9,015 nt of DNA. Source: CAWHOW01 sp050013795. Lineage in GTDB: Bacteria > Bacteroidota > Bacteroidia > Bacteroidales > CG2-30-32-10. Of the stretch, positions 1 to 6,676 are shown one piece after another (position 1 is the stretch's first letter; each line of letters begins with the position of its first letter). Made by a program: the position numbers and the translations under genes. The DNA lies in assembly GCA_050013795.1 (NCBI GenBank), contig JBEKEO010000123.1:1-9015 (forward strand). Reading direction: 5' to 3'. The notes beneath the pieces were generated by a model that was given only the letters and a program-made list of their open reading frames with translations, did no database searches and was not told the origin of the DNA.

Positions 1-56
1 GAGATAGGGTAATATTTAATAATCAAACAATATTTATCAGATAATTAAAACTCAAA

Positions 57-1001
57 TCAGTCGTTCATTATTTCTTCTGCAATTATTTTTCTTGTGATCA
101 ATAGTATTTCCTCTTTCGAATGAGCATGCGTAATTTCGCTTAGAACTTTTTCAGATTCTAAAAATCGCCTGCTGAAAAATTTCCACATATCTTTTGCTTT
201 ATCTATCATACTGTTTTCAGGGAGGAATATCAGCATTTCACTGTAAAGATCAAAAATAAATGAAGAATATATTTCTTTGCTTTTTTCAGGGGAAAGTAAT
301 TGGTGTTGTTTGATAGTTGCAGGAAGAAGCGGATTTAATAATACTCCTCTGCCTATCATCCATTTTTGAATTGTTGGATATTTATTTTGAATGATCTGGA
401 AATCATTAACAGTAAAAATATCACCATTGTATATAATTTCATGCTTAAATAGAGGAAGACAATTTTGCAGAATATCATGATGCACCTCGCCTTCGTACAT
501 CTGTGTACCTATACGGGGATGAATAATAATATTTTCCAAAGTGAAATCATTAAGTACAGGGATGATCTGGTATATTTCATTGACATTGTTTAACCCAAGC
601 CTTAGTTTTATTGACAGGCGTTGTGGAATATTTGGTATGATCTTTTCAAGAATATCCCTGACTAATTCAGGATATGGCAACAAGCCTGATCCTCTTTTTT
701 TTCGTGCTATGTGTTTTATAGGGCAGCCAAGATTCCAATTGAGGGTATCATAACCCCAGTCACTGAGAATCCTTGCAAAACGAATAAACTGTTCCGGGTT
801 GCTTCCCATCAATTGCGGAATTACAGGCATTCCATGATTATTGGCAGGAAGTACATCCTTAGCTGTACTTAGCGTATTACTTTTCCTCTGTGTAAGAGAA
901 ATAAAAGGGCTTACAGCGATATCAATCCCGTTATAATGCCTGTTATAGACATTACGGAAAATAAAATCTGTATAACCTTGTAAAGGCGCCAGTAAAATCA
1001 T
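57..1001 (-). CDS. dus: tRNA-dihydrouridine synthase (DusC-like size)
   Basis: Flavoenzyme of the Dus family, which reduces specific uridines in tRNA to dihydrouridine using FMN and NADPH in the cytoplasm. The 314-residue protein opens with the typical MILLAPLQGYTD strand and loop. The motif NWNLGCPIKHIARKKRGSGLL (about residues 88-108) holds the expected catalytic cysteine, C93. K132 (SIKLR) and H161 (IIHPR) match conserved FMN- and substrate-contacting positions of the TIM barrel. YNGDI (191-195) and MIGRG (215-219) match the FMN-phosphate loops. The remainder is the helical tRNA-binding domain. Length is close to E. coli DusC (about 315 aa), but the subfamily and the modified position cannot be fixed by eye. 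It is divergent from hypE and stands alone here. Family assignment is very secure; the C-subfamily is only a suggestion. Confidence 0.95.
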   Translation of the reverse strand: MILLAPLQGYTDFIFRNVYNRHYNGIDIAVSPFISLTQRKSNTLSTAKDVLPANNHGMPVIPQLMGSNPEQFIRFARILSDWGYDTLNWNLGCPIKHIARKKRGSGLLPYPELVRDILEKIIPNIPQRLSIKLRLGLNNVNEIYQIIPVLNDFTLENIIIHPRIGTQMYEGEVHHDILQNCLPLFKHEIIYNGDIFTVNDFQIIQNKYPTIQKWMIGRGVLLNPLLPATIKQHQLLSPEKSKEIYSSFIFDLYSEMLIFLPENSMIDKAKDMWKFFSRRFLESEKVLSEITHAHSKEEILLITRKIIAEEIMND

Positions 1002-1023
1002 GAAATTAAATTATACCTGTTTA

Positions 1024-1031
1024 CAAAAGTA
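1024..1031 (-). promoter_or_regulatory. Putative -7 promoter element for dus
   Basis: On the minus strand this reads TACTTTTG, an exact match to the Bacteroidota -7 consensus TAnnTTTG, placed 22 nt before the dus start codon. Transcription would begin a few bases downstream, giving a leader of roughly 10-20 nt. No clear TTG at the expected -33 distance was found. In AT-rich intergenic DNA chance matches are common, so this is tentative. Confidence 0.4.
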
Positions 1032-1100
1032 GAGATTATGTTTATTAATTAAGTTTTAAAATATTAATTGTAATTAGAGGTGAATGTGCGGCATAAAATG

Positions 1101-1108
1101 TAATTTTG
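1101..1108 (+). promoter_or_regulatory. Putative -7 promoter element for the hypEAB cassette
   Basis: The sequence TAATTTTG, followed by CA, matches the Bacteroidota -7 consensus TAnnTTTG exactly and ends 26 nt before the ATG at 1135. A start of transcription near 1113-1117 would give a leader of about 20 nt. The element lies downstream of an in-frame ATG at 1084, which therefore could not be in the transcript. The -33 TTG partner is not evident at the usual spacing. Confidence 0.5.
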
Positions 1109-1134
1109 CAGCAATTAGAAAATATAATGTTTTC

Positions 1135-2151
1135 ATGAAAAACGATACAATTCTTCTAAATCACGGTGCCGGGGGGAAGATAACACATGAGTTGATAAGC
1201 AGTTTGTTTGTAAAATATTTCAGTAATGATATTTTACAGGAACAGACAGATTCTGCCATCCTCAATATCGACAGCAGCCTGATTGCATTTACTACCGATT
1301 CTTATGTCGTGGATCCGATTATTTTTCCCGGAGGAAATATCGGTAAACTTGCTGTATGTGGCACAGTGAATGATCTGTCAGTTTCTGGTGCAAAGCCGTT
1401 ATATTTAAGTTGCGGGTTTATCATTGAAGAAGGATTGCTTATATCTGATCTTGAGATCATAGTAAAATCAATGGCTGAAGAAGCAGAGAAAGCAGGAGTG
1501 AAAATTGTGACAGGTGATACAAAGGTTGTGGATAAAGGAAAGTGTGATAAGATATTTATCAATACTTCCGGTATTGGCATTCTTCATGAAAAGCAAAAGA
1601 ATATCAGTTTTGGAAAAGAAATAATGGTTGGAGATAAAGTTATTATCAATGGGAATATTGGTGATCATGGAACAGCCATATTGTGTGCGCGAAACAGTAT
1701 TGAATATTCAAACAGTGTATTATCTGATTGTGCTCCATTAAATGAACTTATTTCAAAAGTGCTTTCTGTAACTGACAAGGTTAAATTCATGCGTGATGCT
1801 ACCCGTGGCGGGCTTGCAACTGTGATATGTGAACTGGCAGAGAAACATAAACTTGGAATTGAACTTTTGGAAGATGCTCTCCCGGTGCAGGAAAGTGTAA
1901 GAGGATTATGTGAAATATTCGGATTTGATCCTTTGTATATGGCGAATGAAGGAAAAGTTGTGATGATAGTTGGGAAAGATGATGCGGGAAAAGTACTTGA
2001 TACCTTGAAAAAAGATATAAATGGGAAGAATGCTGCTATAATAGGAGAGATCACTGAAGCAAATAAGGGAATGGTTGTGATGAAGACAGGAATAGGTGGA
2101 AAAAGGATCATCGATATGCTGGCCGGAGAGCAGTTACCACGGATTTGTTAA
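1135..2151 (+). CDS. hypE: Hydrogenase expression/formation protein HypE
   Basis: HypE dehydrates a carbamoyl group on its own C-terminal cysteine to a thiocyanate in an ATP-dependent step. The cyanide is then passed to the HypC-HypD complex for the Fe(CN)2CO centre of [NiFe]-hydrogenase. The protein shows the PurM/ThiL-like ATP-binding fold: LNHGAGGK (8-15), TTDSYVVDP (53-61), GGNIGKLAVCGTVNDL (66-81). It ends in the diagnostic PRIC, whose terminal cysteine carries the nitrile. At 338 residues from this ATG the length is normal for the family. The frame is open to an ATG at 1084, but those 17 extra residues (MCGIKCNF...) are not HypE-like, and a -7 promoter match lies inside them, so 1135 is preferred. 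It is the first gene of hypE-hypA-hypB; hypA follows after 9 nt. Confidence 0.97.
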   Translation: MKNDTILLNHGAGGKITHELISSLFVKYFSNDILQEQTDSAILNIDSSLIAFTTDSYVVDPIIFPGGNIGKLAVCGTVNDLSVSGAKPLYLSCGFIIEEGLLISDLEIIVKSMAEEAEKAGVKIVTGDTKVVDKGKCDKIFINTSGIGILHEKQKNISFGKEIMVGDKVIINGNIGDHGTAILCARNSIEYSNSVLSDCAPLNELISKVLSVTDKVKFMRDATRGGLATVICELAEKHKLGIELLEDALPVQESVRGLCEIFGFDPLYMANEGKVVMIVGKDDAGKVLDTLKKDINGKNAAIIGEITEANKGMVVMKTGIGGKRIIDMLAGEQLPRIC

Positions 2152-2160
2152 ACTTTAGAA

Positions 2161-2502
2161 ATGCACGAATTAAGTATAGCACAAAATATAATTGAGATCG
2201 TAATGGATAACGCTGAGAAACTTCATGCAGCAAGAGTTTCTGAGGTGGAGCTTGATATTGGAACCATTTCAGGTGTGATACCAGAAACCCTTGAATTTGC
2301 TTTGGATATTGCTGTGAAAGATACAATTATGGAAGGTGCAAAGATCAAAATGAATATTTTCAATGCTAAAGCAAAATGTTTAAACTGCAAAAAAGAATTT
2401 GAAGTGGAAGATATTTATACCCTTTGTCCGCATTGCGGCAGCCTTCAATTTGACATTATACAAGGGAAAGAATTAAAAGTAAAATCAATTAAAATTGAGT
2501 AA
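2161..2502 (+). CDS. hypA: Hydrogenase nickel incorporation protein HypA
   Basis: HypA is a small nickel metallochaperone that works with HypB to insert Ni into the large subunit of [NiFe]-hydrogenase. The 113-residue protein begins MHELSIAQNI, where the N-terminal amine, His2 and nearby residues form the nickel site in characterised homologues. Two CxxC pairs (C73/C76 and C89/C92) form the structural zinc site. Length is typical. It lies 9 nt after hypE and 27 nt before hypB, so the three are probably co-transcribed. No Shine-Dalgarno sequence is evident before the start, as is common in Bacteroidota. Some HypA proteins also help supply urease, but adjacent hypE points to hydrogenase. Confidence 0.97.
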   Translation: MHELSIAQNIIEIVMDNAEKLHAARVSEVELDIGTISGVIPETLEFALDIAVKDTIMEGAKIKMNIFNAKAKCLNCKKEFEVEDIYTLCPHCGSLQFDIIQGKELKVKSIKIE

Positions 2503-2507
2503 ATTTG
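2500..2507 (+). promoter_or_regulatory. Possible internal -7 promoter element before hypB
   Basis: TAAATTTG matches TAnnTTTG exactly. It overlaps the last codons of hypA and ends 22 nt before the hypB start, about the same distance as the element before hypE. It could give hypB extra transcription independent of hypEA. No -33 TTG was found at the right distance, and the region is very AT-rich, so a chance match is possible. Confidence 0.3.
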
Positions 2508-2529
2508 TAAAGATTTTAAATCAATTGAT

Positions 2530-3426
2530 ATGTGTGATACCTGTGGATGCGGTCAGCCTGACGACCATGTAACGATAAGAAAACCCGGTGAAGAGCATCA
2601 CCACGAGCACTCTCATGAATACAATCATGAGCACGACCATGAACATGACGGAAATAAGCATACTCACCATCACCATCATGATTACAAGCACGACCACAAA
2701 CATGAGGATCATGAGCATGAAAAGGAACACGATCACAATCATGACCACTCCCATACACATGATGACGGACATACCCACAGCCATGAAGTTTTGATAGAGC
2801 AGGATATCATGCAGAAGAATGACAAACTTGCCGAAAGGAACCGTGGTTATTTTGAAGCAAAGAATATTTATACTCTGAATCTTGTAAGCTCTCCGGGTTC
2901 AGGTAAGACAAGCCTGCTGGAAAAAACCATTAATGATTTGAAGAAAGAAATAAAATTCTTTGTTATAGAAGGCGACCAACAGACCATGAACGATGCCAAC
3001 CGCATTAATGCAACAGGCGTTCCTGTAGTACAGATTAATACAGGGAATGGTTGCCATCTTGATGCTGATATGATAAACAAGGCCGTGAAGAAGCTTGATG
3101 TTGCTGAAAGGTCATTGTTGATAATTGAGAATGTAGGTAATCTTGTCTGTCCATCATTGTTTGATCTGGGCGAAGCTAAAAGAGTTGTTATTATCAGTGT
3201 TACTGAAGGTGAAGACAAGCCTATCAAATATCCAAACATGTTCATGACATCAGACCTTTGCATTATTAATAAGACAGACCTTTTACCTTATGTTGACTTT
3301 AATGTGGAGAAAGCCAAAGAATATGCTTTACGAGTAAACCATCATTTGGAATTCATTGAATTATCGGTAAAGACAGGTGAAGGCATGAAGAAATGGTACG
3401 AGTGGTTAAAGTCAGGAACTCAATAA
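2530..3426 (+). CDS. hypB: Hydrogenase nickel incorporation GTPase HypB, histidine-rich form
   Basis: HypB is a SIMIBI-class GTPase that uses GTP hydrolysis to drive nickel transfer, with HypA, into the hydrogenase large subunit. In this 298-residue protein the N-terminus MCDTCGCG has the CxxCxC high-affinity nickel motif known from E. coli HypB (C2, C5, C7). Residues 23-85 form a histidine-rich segment with 29 histidines, likely a nickel store or buffer. The G domain follows: P-loop SPGSGKTS (121-128), EGDQQT (147-152), ENVGNLVCP (200-208), NKTD (247-250) and SVKTGEG (279-285). C175-H176 and C207 match the metal site at the G-domain dimer interface. All three nickel-handling elements are therefore present together. 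Its stop codon lies 7 nt from that of convergent uvrB. Confidence 0.97.
   Translation: MCDTCGCGQPDDHVTIRKPGEEHHHEHSHEYNHEHDHEHDGNKHTHHHHHDYKHDHKHEDHEHEKEHDHNHDHSHTHDDGHTHSHEVLIEQDIMQKNDKLAERNRGYFEAKNIYTLNLVSSPGSGKTSLLEKTINDLKKEIKFFVIEGDQQTMNDANRINATGVPVVQINTGNGCHLDADMINKAVKKLDVAERSLLIIENVGNLVCPSLFDLGEAKRVVIISVTEGEDKPIKYPNMFMTSDLCIINKTDLLPYVDFNVEKAKEYALRVNHHLEFIELSVKTGEGMKKWYEWLKSGTQ
2596..2784 (+). repeat. Low-complexity histidine-codon region inside hypB
   Basis: About 190 bases of imperfect CAY-GAN dipeptide coding (His alternating with Glu, Asp, Asn, Lys and Ser) encode residues 23-85 of HypB. The units are degenerate rather than exact tandem copies, and histidine uses both CAC and CAT. 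Such tracts can expand or contract by slippage and recombination, so length probably varies between strains (inference). The antisense strand is open because CAT/CAC read in reverse gives Met and Val codons, producing a spurious hydrophobic frame. Confidence 0.8.
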
Positions 3427-3433
3427 CCTTTCA

Positions 3434-5461
3434 TTAATTATCCTTTTCTACCATTTTTTGTAAAGCGAGCATCTCGTCGCGTAAGCGAGCAGCTTCAATA
3501 AAATCAAGCTCTTTGGCCGCTTTTTCCATCTCTCGTCTGACTTTTGAGATATTCTTTTGGAGTTGTTCCTTGCTCATATACTGAACTACTGGGTCAGCAG
3601 CAACATCAAAAGTATCCTTTTCCACATATGCTCTTGGAGTTTTTCCTTTAGCATCGGCCACGGATGTTTGGCCCATGATGGACTGGGTGGACTTAGTGAT
3701 CTGTGTAGGAGTAATATTATTCTCTTCGTTGTATTTTAATTGCTTTATACGCCTGCGGTCGGTTTCATCCATAGTGCGCTGCATGGATTCGGTTATCTTA
3801 TCAGCATAAAAAATAACTTTGCTGTTAAGGTTTCTTGCTGCCCTTCCTGCTGTTTGCGTAAGTGATCTGGCAGAACGTAAGAATCCTTCTTTATCTGCAT
3901 CGAGTATAGCGACCAGCGAAACTTCTGGCAGATCAAGTCCTTCACGAAGAAGGTTAACACCAATAAGCACATCAAATACACCCATTCGGAGGTCTCTTAA
4001 TATTTCTACCCTGTCAAGGGTGTCAACATCAGAGTGGATATAACGGCATTTAATATCCAGTTTGGTCAGGTATTTGGCAAGTTCTTCGGCCATTCGTTTG
4101 GTGAGCGTTGTTACCAGCACCCTTTCTTTCAGTTGAACTCTTTTTTCTATTTCATCCAACAGATCATCTATCTGGTTCTGGCAGGGCCTTACCTCAATCA
4201 CAGGATCAAGCAAACCGGTTGGCCTGATAAGTTGTTCCACTAATATGCCTTCCGATTTCTGCATTTCATAATCAGTAGGAGTGGCGCTGACAAATATCAC
4301 CTGGTTCATCATCGCTTCAAATTCATCAAACTTAAGCGGACGGTTATCCATGGCAGATGGTAAACGGAAACCATATTCCACCAGCACCTGCTTACGCGAA
4401 CGATCGCCACCATACATACCTTTTATTTGAGGTACAGTAGCATGGCTTTCATCAATCACCATCAAATAATCATCGGGGAAATAATCAATAAGGCAGAAGG
4501 GACGCGAACCCGGTTTCCTGCTGTCGAAATATCTTGAATAGTTTTCAATGCCTGAACAATAACCAAGTTCAATCATCATCTCAATATCATAAGAAACACG
4601 GTCTTCAAGACGCTTGGCTTCCTGCTCTTTCCCAATTTCACGAAAATATGCAGCCTGCTTATACATGTCATCCTGTATCTCGGTGATAGCAGATTTCATC
4701 TTATCCTGTGAGGTAACAAAAATATTGGCAGGATAAATATTTACATTGCTGAACTCTTCTATTTTATAGCCATTCACAGGGTCGAAGGATTCTATATTTT
4801 CAATCTCATCACCGAAGAAACCAATGCGGTAAGCAATATCAGCATAAGCAGGGAAGATATCAACAGTATCTCCCTTTACACGAAAATGACCGCGATTAAA
4901 ATTTAGTTCATTTCTTGAATATAGTGAAGCGACCAGTTGATGCAATATCTTATTCCGACTTACCTTTTCACCCTTGTTTATATGAATGACACTGGAAGTA
5001 AAATCTTCCGGATTTCCGATACCATAAATGCACGAAACACTCGAAACAACGATAATATCTCTTCTGCCAGACAATAGCGAAGAAGAAGTACTTAACCTTA
5101 ATTTCTCTATTTCATCATTGATGGAAAGGTCTTTCTCTATATAGGTATTCGTGGTTGGCAGATAGGCCTCAGGCTGGTAATAATCGTAATAAGAAACAAA
5201 ATACTCCACTGCATTTTTAGGAAAAAACTGCTTGAATTCACCATACAACTGTGCTGCCAGCGTTTTATTGTGGCTGAAAATAAGGGTAGGTTTCTTTACT
5301 TCCTGTATAACATTTGCAATGGTAAATGTTTTTCCAGAACCTGTAACTCCTAACAAAGTTTGAGCAAAATCATTCCTTTTGATTCCATCCACCAATTGTT
5401 TAATAGCTTCAGGCTGGTCGCCGGTTGGCTGAAACTCCGCAGTAAGTTCAAAGTCAACCAT
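3434..5461 (-). CDS. uvrB: UvrABC excinuclease subunit B
   Basis: UvrB is the damage-verifying helicase-like subunit of nucleotide-excision repair; it is loaded by UvrA and then recruits UvrC for incision. The 675-residue protein is complete. Walker A is GVTGSGKT (38-45). The beta-hairpin that inserts between DNA strands lies at about 91-111 (YYDYYQPEAYLP...). DESH (337-340) is the Walker B motif. SATPT (392-396) and the motif VI segment SLTQTAGRAARN (533-544) follow. The C-terminal UVR domain that contacts UvrC spans about 632-667. Motif VI has QTAGRAAR where many bacteria have QTIGRAAR. It is the last gene of the minus-strand run: its ATG follows directly on the TAG stop of the upstream EEP gene, with zero spacing, suggesting translational coupling. 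Confidence 0.98.
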   Translation of the reverse strand: MVDFELTAEFQPTGDQPEAIKQLVDGIKRNDFAQTLLGVTGSGKTFTIANVIQEVKKPTLIFSHNKTLAAQLYGEFKQFFPKNAVEYFVSYYDYYQPEAYLPTTNTYIEKDLSINDEIEKLRLSTSSSLLSGRRDIIVVSSVSCIYGIGNPEDFTSSVIHINKGEKVSRNKILHQLVASLYSRNELNFNRGHFRVKGDTVDIFPAYADIAYRIGFFGDEIENIESFDPVNGYKIEEFSNVNIYPANIFVTSQDKMKSAITEIQDDMYKQAAYFREIGKEQEAKRLEDRVSYDIEMMIELGYCSGIENYSRYFDSRKPGSRPFCLIDYFPDDYLMVIDESHATVPQIKGMYGGDRSRKQVLVEYGFRLPSAMDNRPLKFDEFEAMMNQVIFVSATPTDYEMQKSEGILVEQLIRPTGLLDPVIEVRPCQNQIDDLLDEIEKRVQLKERVLVTTLTKRMAEELAKYLTKLDIKCRYIHSDVDTLDRVEILRDLRMGVFDVLIGVNLLREGLDLPEVSLVAILDADKEGFLRSARSLTQTAGRAARNLNSKVIFYADKITESMQRTMDETDRRRIKQLKYNEENNITPTQITKSTQSIMGQTSVADAKGKTPRAYVEKDTFDVAADPVVQYMSKEQLQKNISKVRREMEKAAKELDFIEAARLRDEMLALQKMVEKDN

Positions 5462-6637
5462 CTAATTTTCCTTATTGAATTTCAAATAACATTTCACAGG
5501 ATAGTGATCCGACATTTCTTCGTTAACAGTTTCGAAGTTGTAAGACTTGAAATCCTTGCTGTGCATGATATAATCAATGCGAAACGAAGGATAAACTCCT
5601 GCATATGATTGTCCGAATCCATTACCGCTCTCAACAAAGGAATCTGTAAGCTCGGAAGTGACATTATGATACACATAGGAATTGGGAGTGTCATTGAAAT
5701 CACCGCACAAGATGATAGGGTATTTACAATTTTTAATATGTTCGGCAACTACCCGCGACTGGGCAGCACGAATGATAAAAGCTTTTTTCAAACGTTTTAA
5801 AATCTTTTCCGACCTTGTTGTGGCATCTGCTTCTGCTTTCTTATGCTTGCTCTTGGCATAGTTCTCCGCAAAAATATAATCTTCTTCCTCTAAATGTATG
5901 GATTCAAAATGCACGTTATAAATCCTCACCTTTTCATTATCGATTTTCACATCTGTATACGTACACATATTACCTGATTTTGTTGCAAACTCAACTCTTC
6001 CGGTATCAAGTATGGGATATTTGGTATAAGTAGCAATTCCAAAATAATTCATATTCTTCGAATTCACCGTATAATCAAAATGACAATTTTTCGCCAGAAG
6101 GAATTTCTTCAGCGTATCGGTAGTATTGAAGCTATGCGTGGCATCGTGGACATATTCCTGGAAACAAATAATATCGGGCTGTTCCCTATGCAGGAAATTA
6201 TATATCTTATTCCTGTTGGTAAAATCATAAGCCCATTTCTTTTTGCCTGCTTTGCCTGCAGGCAGGTAATGATATATATCGAAAACGCGCACATTAAATG
6301 ACAGAACCTTTATTGCATTTTTCAACTCGCCGGTATCATATCTCCTGCTCGACTGCACCATATGGTACAAATTATTATAACCGATAAGAATAACGACAAA
6401 TGAAAATAGTGCAAACTTTCTCTTTGCAATAAGCCAGAAAATAATAAAGGCGATGTTGGCAATAAGTAGCAGGGGATAGGCAATGCCGAAAAAAGCGACG
6501 AACCAGTATTCATCAGGACTTACATAAGCCGCAGCATAAGAAACAATAAGGCATAACGCAACAATGATATTGAAAAACAACATCAGTTTCTTAAAGAAAG
6601 AAGTTTTGCGCTTTGACTTGGCTTTCTTATTTTTCAT
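5462..6637 (-). CDS. Membrane-anchored endonuclease/exonuclease/phosphatase family protein
   Basis: Member of the EEP (DNase I-like) superfamily of metal-dependent phosphodiester hydrolases; the substrate is unknown. The 391-residue protein has a lysine-rich start and about three hydrophobic membrane segments (roughly 18-37, 45-71, 74-90), followed by the catalytic domain from about 108. Catalytic signatures are visible: SFNVR (113-117), FQE with metal ligand E161, NVHF with H243, GDFND (312-316), RIDYIM with D355, and SDHYP with D377/H378. The domain thus looks active. Residues 125-131 (LPAGKAG) are an apparent insertion from a palindromic DNA repeat, in a loop between the first strand and the following helix. 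The gene starts 39 nt after the rhomboid gene and abuts uvrB. A lipid, nucleic acid or other phosphodiester substrate cannot be distinguished. Confidence 0.9.
   Translation of the reverse strand: MKNKKAKSKRKTSFFKKLMLFFNIIVALCLIVSYAAAYVSPDEYWFVAFFGIAYPLLLIANIAFIIFWLIAKRKFALFSFVVILIGYNNLYHMVQSSRRYDTGELKNAIKVLSFNVRVFDIYHYLPAGKAGKKKWAYDFTNRNKIYNFLHREQPDIICFQEYVHDATHSFNTTDTLKKFLLAKNCHFDYTVNSKNMNYFGIATYTKYPILDTGRVEFATKSGNMCTYTDVKIDNEKVRIYNVHFESIHLEEEDYIFAENYAKSKHKKAEADATTRSEKILKRLKKAFIIRAAQSRVVAEHIKNCKYPIILCGDFNDTPNSYVYHNVTSELTDSFVESGNGFGQSYAGVYPSFRIDYIMHSKDFKSYNFETVNEEMSDHYPVKCYLKFNKEN
5469..5473 (-). promoter_or_regulatory. Possible ribosome binding site for uvrB
   Basis: On the minus strand AAGGA lies 7 nt before the uvrB ATG, inside the last codons of the EEP gene. 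It is the only convincing Shine-Dalgarno-like sequence I noticed before a gene start here. Because most Bacteroidota genes do not rely on such a site, and AAG GAA also encodes Lys-Glu, it may be incidental. Stop-start coupling (TAGATG) is an equally good explanation for uvrB translation. Confidence 0.3.
6242..6266. repeat. Palindromic GC-rich repeat inserted in the EEP gene
   Basis: Two tandem 9-mers TTTGCCTGC (6242-6250 and 6251-6259) run into AGGCAGG, creating a perfect 12-bp palindrome TGCCTGCAGGCA at 6253-6264. On the coding strand it is read in frame as LPAGKAG (6245-6265). From general knowledge, near-identical in-frame insertions (LPAGRQAG, LPAGKAG and similar) recur in unrelated proteins of Bacteroidota genomes, resembling a small dispersed palindromic element. 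Only one copy is present in this window. Confidence 0.65.
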
Positions 6638-6668
6638 AATGCGCGTAAGGGCTCAAAAAGTAATAATA

Positions 6669-6676
6669 CAAAAATA
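6669..6676 (-). promoter_or_regulatory. Weak candidate -7 promoter element before the EEP gene
   Basis: The minus strand reads TATTTTTG, matching TAnnTTTG, immediately after the rhomboid stop codon and about 31 nt before the EEP start. It might serve the EEP gene and uvrB separately from mutL. There is no visible -33 TTG and the 39-nt gap is nearly all A and T, so chance is likely. Confidence 0.2.

Noticed and set aside
533..753. Plus-strand open frame of about 70 codons within the dus gene
   Set aside because: It is antisense to the FMN-binding and catalytic core of Dus and has no start signal or recognisable motif.
1665..2111. Minus-strand open frame of 148 codons opposite hypE
   Set aside because: HypE has clear family motifs on the plus strand across this stretch. 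The antisense product is Ser/Phe/Ile-rich with no recognisable motif.
2521..2784. Minus-strand open frame of 87 codons, rich in Met, Val and Ile, resembling a membrane protein
   Set aside because: It is the antisense of the histidine codon tract in hypB: CAT and CAC reversed give ATG and GTG. The hydrophobic look is a by-product of that composition.
2596..2784. CRISPR-like or tandem-repeat array
   Set aside because: The repetition is at the His-X codon level, with no constant repeat length and no spacers; it codes for part of HypB.
2868..3263. Minus-strand open frame of 131 codons opposite hypB
   Set aside because: It lies entirely opposite the conserved GTPase domain and shows no family features.
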